Positions 58,497 to 64,000 of a DNA stretch of 64,000 nt are shown in pieces; the stretch's first letter is position 1; each line of letters begins with the position of its first letter. A model generated the notes under the pieces. It saw nothing but the letters and a program-made list of their open reading frames with translations. It was not told where the DNA came from and made no database searches. The position numbers and the translations under genes were made by a program. The stretch is from assembly GCA_020726505.1 (NCBI GenBank), contig JAHLEZ010000026.1, forward strand, positions 124,001-188,000. Direction: 5' to 3'. This stretch comes from Leptodontidium sp. MPI-SDFR-AT-0119 (Eukaryota; Ascomycota; Leotiomycetes; Helotiales; Leptodontidiaceae).

Positions 58497-59722
58497 AGGA
58501 GTCCTATTCTCCATCGGAGAAGGAGAATCTATAAATTTGAAATTTAAAAAATTTGTTTGAGGAATTGTGGAGGAAGGGGTTGCGGATGTTATCGAAAACA
58601 TGAATGGAAGATGGAGACGCGTTGACTTTCATCAAGCTTAGCCTCGCCCTGAACCTGAACGCGAGAGATCCACGTGAAGCTGGGCTAGGATTCAAGGTAG
58701 ATCATTGGTGGTTGTGGGGCTGTCCGCGATAAGCGATAAGTCAATAAGCATCCAGCTGGCCCTCGATGGATGACAGGTCGGAGTATTGGTTGGGTGACAA
58801 TTTGATACCATTCTGGGCCTGGGAAGGGCAATTAGACCTCGTGCAGAAGGAAGTTCTGCGGGAACACCCCTGCACTCTACTCTTCTCTGCTGGACCGGCC
58901 TGGTGTTTATTGGCGGTGGTGGATGGCAATGCAAGTCCCAGATGGGGAAGATGTTAGACAATGCCTCGACAATCATGGGGACGAATTGAATTGGCCGGTG
59001 GAGATCATAATGTCACGGTATCTATACTGAGCACAATTTGTATAATTTAAGATGATGGCTGGTTTGTTTCAGGTCTATCAATACGACAATTACGAAATTC
59101 TTCATGATATACTTGTTATTTTTCGCAAAGTACCTAATATGTCGAACGGCTTATAAACTAGCTAATCAGCTTGTTGTTTAAGCTCAGCTCAGCTTTAACC
59201 TTAAGTTCATTGGTTGAGATATTTTTGGCTTATAAGCTGGTATAAGTGATTTTAGAGTTAGTTTAGTAAGGGCAAACATATTCGTTTAATGTTTAATTTA
59301 ACGATTTTAATTACCTTAAAGCGGAAAAACCTTCTCTACAGTGCTGCCACTTCAAAATATCGAAATGTCACAGGAGGTCAAGGAAAGCAAGCACATCGTC
59401 GGGATTCGACTTCGCTGTCTGCAAGAACATGTTTATCATTAAAATTCGATCAGATCCGAGAGATTTGCGGTTTGAGGAAAGTAATGAAAGTTGCACGATA
59501 TATGAAACCTTGCTTGATCAGTTCTTAGTTTCATCTGCCCAGCTCAATAGACGAGCTTCTGTAAACTACCGTAGAGTTGATGTCTGATTTCTATTATTCG
59601 ATCATTATTAAATCTAATTCAAGAGCATCTTAAAGGCATCCATAGTCAAGAGCTATTGGTTGTCGTATAATCGTGTTTAGCGTCGGTACTAAACATTGGT
59701 ATTTTCCTGAATCGTCTTCTCC
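58497..59722. other. Gene-free stretch with a possible hAT-end remnant
   Basis: No supported coding frame. 59150-59245 carries GGCTTATAAACTAGC, AATCAGCTTG and GGCTTATAAGCTGG, resembling the subterminal words of hAT-1, so a decayed hAT end is possible. Confidence 0.4.
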
Positions 59723-61235
59723 TTACGTGCCAACACAGACATAATATCCAAGCCAGAGACCTCCACAGGAAGATTCTACCGCCGGATTACGGGTATAGCT
59801 AATTCAACAATTAGCCTTGCTCTCCTTGCCGCCAAAGAGATGGAGAACTCACAAGGTTGATAAAGAAATGGCGAATTGATCAGCAATCTTCTGGCAGTAG
59901 TCGCCTGAAACGACCAAGTACCACTTTTTGCACTTTGAAGATACTCCTTCTTGGGTCGGTGAAACGGTTGGACCAGCTGGTGCTGCTGTGGTAGTAGTTG
60001 TGGGTGCCGTAGTTGGGTTCCGGTAATTACGATGCAATAGTTATAGCCCAGCCACAATCCCGAGCAGTCGCTTCCGACGGCAGGATTCCAGGAGTAACTA
60101 GAGGGGAGTAAGCGTTGTTGAATATAGGGGTGATTTTGAGGTGACTTACAATTGGGCCAATGAAAATGTTTTGTATTGATCGACGATCTTTTGGCAGGTA
60201 TCTACGGAAGCCGCAATGTGGTATTTTTTGCCTCAAGCACATGTTAGCAAGCTAACATTCAATGGAAGCTTGGTATAAACTTACAGTCTGCTACTATGCC
60301 GTCTTGAGTCGGGGGGGGGGGGGGGGGGGGAGGGTCCGGACGGAGCTGCTGTTGTGGTAGTCACGGGGGCATTTGTCGAGGTTCCTGAGACTGCTACGCA
60401 GTAATAGCTTGAGAACAAATGCCAGCAAGGCTCAGTTCGGGTCTCTGCTGACTGTCTCAAAACCAAAATCCTCATGCAAAGTTCTACTTACTAGCCAAGC
60501 CATAGTCCCGAGCAGTCTATGGGAAATGTCAGCCTCTGAAGAAAAAAGAGACATGAGCGTATATCGAGTGGAGCACTTACCATTTCCTGCGACCGAATTC
60601 CAGGCATAGAGTTGGTTTAGTGTGAAGCCTCCATACTTTGATACGATTCCTCCAAAGGTATCTCCCGAAACGGCAAGATGAAACTTTGTGCCTGCGAAGG
60701 TAAGCTTTACTGTGCTTTGTGTAAGGGGTATGGGTTTCACATACAGTCTGCAATAATTCCGACCTGAGTTGGAGATGGACCTGACGGTTCAGTTGTTGTA
60801 CTAGATGTAATGATTTTTGAAGAAATTGTAGTACTCGAAGTAGTGGTTGGCTTTGCAGACGATATAGGGACAGGAGGAGCAGCACCTGTCCATTCCACGC
60901 AGTATTCTGTCCCAACAAGTAATGTAGGGCAAACAACTCCTGGGTTGTAGTTGATGAATACAGTCTGGGTGAGTCCCCAGTCAGTTGCCACTGTAACATT
61001 ATCAGTCTTTCGATATCAAGTTACTCAACACCCCAGGGTTATCACTCCAGCTGACAACAAGAAATATTCGCCCATACACCGAGTACAATAGAGAAAATGT
61101 AAGATACATACTGGACAGGCAAGTGTTGCCTTTCTCTGCAACCCATTTGAAACTACAATCTCTTCGAACGACTGAGGTGGCAGTACCCACACTTGCGGCG
61201 CTGAGCAGAGTAACGATTCTTAGTAGGAACTGCAT
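59723..61235 (-). CDS. Secreted LysM protein with four LysM domains (frame disrupted)
   Basis: LysM proteins bind chitin; secreted fungal ones can shield hyphae or sequester fragments. Start 61235 with signal peptide MQFLLRIVTLLSAASVGTA. Exons: 61235-61112, 60990-60745, 60691-60581, 60516-60492, 60407-60285, 60231-60150, 60096-59853, 59798-59723. LysM1: CSFKWVAEKGNTCLS...WGLT...INYNPGVVCPTLLVGTEYC. LysM2: CTKFHLAVSGDTFGGIVSKY, LNQLYAWNSVAGNDCSGLWL, GYYYCV. LysM3: CKKYHIAASVDTCQKIVDQY, FYSWNPAVGSDCSGLWLGYN, YCIVITG. LysM4: CKKWYLVVSGDYCQKIADQF, FYTRNPAVESSCGGLWLGYY, VCVGT, stop. Linkers are Thr/Pro/Ser-rich. Two frame problems lie in linkers: the C20 run at 60311-60330 (19 or 22 would be in frame) and a one-base shift near 60025. 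All conserved Cys are kept, so either it has just decayed or the homopolymer length varies. Confidence 0.8.
60311..60330. repeat. Mononucleotide G20 (C20 on the coding strand) inside the LysM gene
   Basis: Encodes Pro repeats in the linker between LysM2 and LysM3. At 20 bases the downstream SQDGIVADC-like end of the exon (TQDGIVADC) is out of frame by one. Confidence 0.9.
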
Positions 61236-61651
61236 ATTGGCGAAGACGAGGAGTCGGTGAGCAGATGGCAACGACCGAGTTCAGTGACCGTGGAGAAGTC
61301 AAGCTTGTTGGTCGGGAATTGTCAAGGAGGTAAGCCTTATATACACAATTGATAGGAAATAGAACCTGGCAGCTGGAATCGGTGTCAACCGCCAAGGTGT
61401 ATACTTGAAAACTCCAATTCTCCATGTGCCTTTTTCTACATGCGTCTTTAGTCTCATATCCTTGACCACTGCCTACCTCAATACTCCACACCGGAGCTCA
61501 AATAGGAATAGAAATAGGACTAGGAGTATCGATGCCCTTGTCAGCCTTCTCAAGGGTGTTTAGCCATCACAGGGATCATAATAAAGCAGTGTACAGTGGT
61601 GATGGGGCCGAAATTGCTCACGGGGTCATTTTGATTGAAATCTGAAGCTAA
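61236..61651. promoter_or_regulatory. LysM upstream region / 3' side of the next gene
   Basis: No gene. A TATATAAGG box on the minus strand (61336-61344, read TATATAAGGCTTACC) lies about 105 bp before the LysM ATG. Confidence 0.5.
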
Positions 61652-62612
61652 TTAATCATAATTCTCAAAGGTAGGGAAGTGTTCCTCCAATGCCGCTTTC
61701 ACAGCCGCCAAACACTCCCGTTTGCGATAAATACCACCCTCCTCAGATGCCCAGCCATGCTGTCGAAAGATTCCCTGGAGCATGGGATCATACCTTCTTG
61801 AGGTGGTGCATAGATCATCTTGGAATTAATGACCTCTCGAGCGTTTATGGGGATCCACTTTAGCTCTCGGTACTGCTTCTTTAGAAGTTTGAAGAAGTCT
61901 GGAATTGACCACGCTGGGGATGAACTTCGCCACTCCTCATTCTCGGGTGCATGCTCATCTACACCCCAGACTGGCTCGATGAAAGATGGATCGTTGTCAA
62001 CATTGGTCTGGTGATGACCGCCTCCGCACGAATCAGGCCACTTTGAGCAGAGAGTCAGTAGTGGCTAGGGGGTTTCTGCTTGGAGAGCTGGAGGGGGAAT
62101 GGGACGGAGTGGAGCGGCAAAGGGCCATCACATACATGAACGACGCCGAACTTAGTATCAAGGAGGAATGTATGTGCGTTATAACTGTCGCCGAAGGTGA
62201 GGCCAACAACGTGATCCGGTACATCCTCGAGCCACAATTCGCTCATCCCCTTGAGATTTTCACCGAATTCACCCATGTCTTCTCCAGCGTTGGCCGCCTC
62301 GGCACTATCTGCAGCCAACTTTTGCCAGTCTGCCCAGTAGCAACCAGAACTGCCTTGAGGTGGATCGTTCCGCGTGGGAATGGGCGAATTTTCGCGAATG
62401 TAAGGCAGATCGCGGAGTAATGCAATGACTTCGTCCGACTTCCCGAAGACGTGTTGAAACTCCCTCGAAATGGCAGGCCATCCTCCCTTTGGCGGCTCGA
62501 TTATTTCGGAGTCGTCCAAATACAGTTCAACGAGGAACTGGTAGTAGTCGCGTACGGCGCCGATAGTGGCCTCGCGAGAGTATGCGATATCGTCGACCTC
62601 CAACATCTCCAA
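61652..62612 (-). pseudogene. Conserved fungal protein of unknown function, one frameshift
   Basis: Exon 1 62612-62136: ATIGAVRDYYQFLVELYLDD, IEPPKGGWPAISREF, VIALLRDLPYIRE, CYWADWQKLAAD, VPDHVVGLTFGDSYNAHTFL and LLDTKFGVVH; intron 62135-62041 (GTATGT...CAAAG); exon 2 from 62040: WPDSCGGGHHQTNVD, PENEEWRSSSPAWSIPDFFK, LLKKQYRELKWIPINAREVI, EGMIP, then a one-base shift near 61783 into MLQGIFRQHGWASEEGGIYR, KRECLAAVKAALEEHFPTFE, stop at 61652. I recall related hypothetical proteins in many ascomycetes but no function. Without the shift the protein ends about 16 residues later in an unrelated tail. Could be a sequencing error; otherwise a recent null allele. Confidence 0.65.
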
Positions 62613-63162
62613 AGGTTTATGCGTTCTCGAAATCGAGATTGATAGGTTATCGATGACAGCGTAGGCAGTGGACGAATTTCAAGACTTGATTTGTCGACGT
62701 ATCGCGCCAAGGCTTGGCGCAGAGGGTAAACAAGGTTAAATGCTAGCGCGCGGCCCCCCCTATCTCCTCTCGCTAAGGGCTGCATATATTATTCGGGCCC
62801 AAACGCGGGGAAGACACCCCGCTGGTAAAAGAGCAGTTGCGGGCTCAAAGAGAAAAGGAGTTGTCAGTTCGGGTAATGATAACGTAAGTCTACTTCAATG
62901 ACACCGTTACATCGCGAAACAATACCGTGGTCCGATGACTTGTTCTCTACAGCCTGTTTCTTGTACATTGAGCCTGAATTTGGATTTGGATTTGGCATTA
63001 GTAAACAACGATGCGTTGCTGCGGAGGAAGAACTATTTCGAAAGATATTAACAGTCTCTCCAGTTTTCTTTTCTATAAATCGCCTTCAACTCCCTTCTTG
63101 ATCTTATCCATCCAAGCAGAATTGGTTGTCACAAGTCAATTAACGCACACGAATTTTTCAAG
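62613..63162. promoter_or_regulatory. Promoter region of the esterase gene
   Basis: TATA-like TTTCTATAAATCG at 63070-63082, about 85 bp before the ATG at 63163. A C-run lies at 62754-62760. No gene supported. Confidence 0.5.
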
Positions 63163-64000
63163 ATGTTTTCTCATAAGAGCTACATGTTTTTGGCCGCAGT
63201 ATTCGTTATCCTTGCATCTTTGGATTTTGTCCTGGCTGCGAAATCCGCTGGCTGCGGCAAAGCTCCTACCATTACCAGCAAAACCTACACTACGACTGTA
63301 AATGGAAAGCAACGCCAATACATCATGAAACTACCATCCGGATACGATCAGAATCGTGCTTACCGTTTGATCTTTGCCTGGCATCAACTTGGAGGAAGCG
63401 CTACAAAGATCGTCAACGGCGAGGACCCAAACAAGGGCGGAGTCTTGCCTTACTATGGTCTGCTCCCATTGTCGAACAACAGCGCTATCTTCGTAGTTCC
63501 CGATGGCCTCAACAGCGGTTGGGCAAACAGTGGAGGTGAAGACATATCCTTTTACGATGCCATGGTAAAGACAGTGGAGGCTGATCTCTGTGTCGATACT
63601 TCGCTCCGCTTCTCTACCGGTTTCAGCTATGGGGCTGCCATGTCCTATGCTCTTGCATGTGCTCGTCCAAAAGACATCCGGGCCGTTGCTGTCGTTTCGG
63701 GTTCATTGTTAAGCGGCTGTTCTGGGGGAAAAGATCCGGTCGCATATTATGGACAACATGGCACTTCGGATTCGGTTCTTAATGTTTCTGGCGGTCGTTC
63801 CATTCGAGATACTTTTGTCAAGAACAATGGATGTACTCCGCTCTCACCCGAGCCTCAACCCAACGGAGGGAATTCTGTTAAAACTGTGTACAAAGGATGT
63901 AAGGAGGGGTATCCGATGACTTGGGTAATTCATAATGGAGACCACAACCCATCACAGAAAGATAGTGGCGCATCCGCTCCTTTCGCGCCTCGAAACACTT
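63163..64000 (+). CDS. Feruloyl esterase B / PHB-depolymerase-type secreted esterase, 3' end outside window
   Basis: Releases ferulic acid from plant cell-wall xylan (FaeB-like, esterase family PF10503); extracellular. ATG 63163 begins a signal peptide (SYMFLAAVFVILASLDFVLA). The mature part opens SAGCGKAPTITSKTYTTTVN, followed by QYIMKLPSGYDQNRAYRLIF, AWHQLGGSATKIV, IFVVPDGLNSGWANSGGED and the nucleophile elbow FSTGFSYGAAMSYALACARP (GxSxG: G-F-S-Y-G). The likely catalytic His is in MTWVIHNGDHNP. The frame is open to the last base of the window with no intron or lesion, so the gene looks intact as far as it is seen. An acetylxylan esterase is a possible alternative. Confidence 0.9.
   Translation, partial: MFSHKSYMFLAAVFVILASLDFVLAAKSAGCGKAPTITSKTYTTTVNGKQRQYIMKLPSGYDQNRAYRLIFAWHQLGGSATKIVNGEDPNKGGVLPYYGLLPLSNNSAIFVVPDGLNSGWANSGGEDISFYDAMVKTVEADLCVDTSLRFSTGFSYGAAMSYALACARPKDIRAVAVVSGSLLSGCSGGKDPVAYYGQHGTSDSVLNVSGGRSIRDTFVKNNGCTPLSPEPQPNGGNSVKTVYKGCKEGYPMTWVIHNGDHNPSQKDSGASAPFAPRNT

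Overview
This window is nuclear DNA from a filamentous ascomycete (Pezizomycotina; Leotiomycetes is a guess). The evidence is short introns (about 42-121 bp) with GT..AG ends and CTRAY branch points, fungal-only families (HET, SAT4/HAL-type kinase, HAK K+ transporter, LysM, RTA1, 2EXR, fungal ankyrin/STAND N-domain), and transposons carrying C-to-T damage of the RIP type. Coordinates of spliced genes were worked out by eye from reading frames and splice signals.

Layout. 0-6.4 kb: 3' part of a HET-domain gene, then a decayed ankyrin-type gene split by a TA-flanked MITE, then a decayed SAT4/HAL-like kinase. 8.7-13.2 kb: a HAK potassium transporter pseudogene split by a 1.85-kb pogo/Fot1-type element whose ends match the MITE. 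14-20.6 kb: a membrane RING-H2 protein, an apparently intact second SAT4/HAL-like kinase and an apparently intact second HAK transporter, the last two convergent. 21-25.9 kb: fragments (FluG/DUF3435-like, 2EXR, carbonic-anhydrase-like) and one conserved fungal gene of unknown function. 26-47 kb: an AT-rich nest of repeats, comprising hAT-1 (3009 bp), a 12-kb Ty3/gypsy element with two 280-bp LTRs, hAT-2 (3004 bp), two solo LTRs and two AATC-rich fold-back islands. 47.7-51.3 kb: a CorA-like pseudogene, a small MITE, and an RTA1-like pseudogene split by a second copy of the first MITE. 51.5-55.8 kb: an intact divergent pair of NADPH-cytochrome P450 reductase and a CYP53-like P450. 56.3-58.5 kb: relics of a deoxyribose-phosphate aldolase and a tannase/feruloyl esterase, plus another TA-flanked MITE. 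59.7-64 kb: a four-LysM secreted protein with a 20-bp poly(C) tract that puts the frame out, a conserved hypothetical gene with one frameshift, and the 5' part of a feruloyl-esterase-like gene running off the window.

How the genes may work together. Two K+ uptake modules (HAK transporter plus SAT4/HAL-type kinase, the class that controls K+ transporters in yeast) lie within 16 kb; one is dead and one looks alive. The P450 and its reductase share one 576-bp promoter region and probably form an electron-transfer pair, possibly for benzoate-type aromatics. LysM and feruloyl esterase genes suggest a plant-associated or saprotrophic lifestyle. Most other accessory genes here are broken, and the same TA-targeting element family split three of them.
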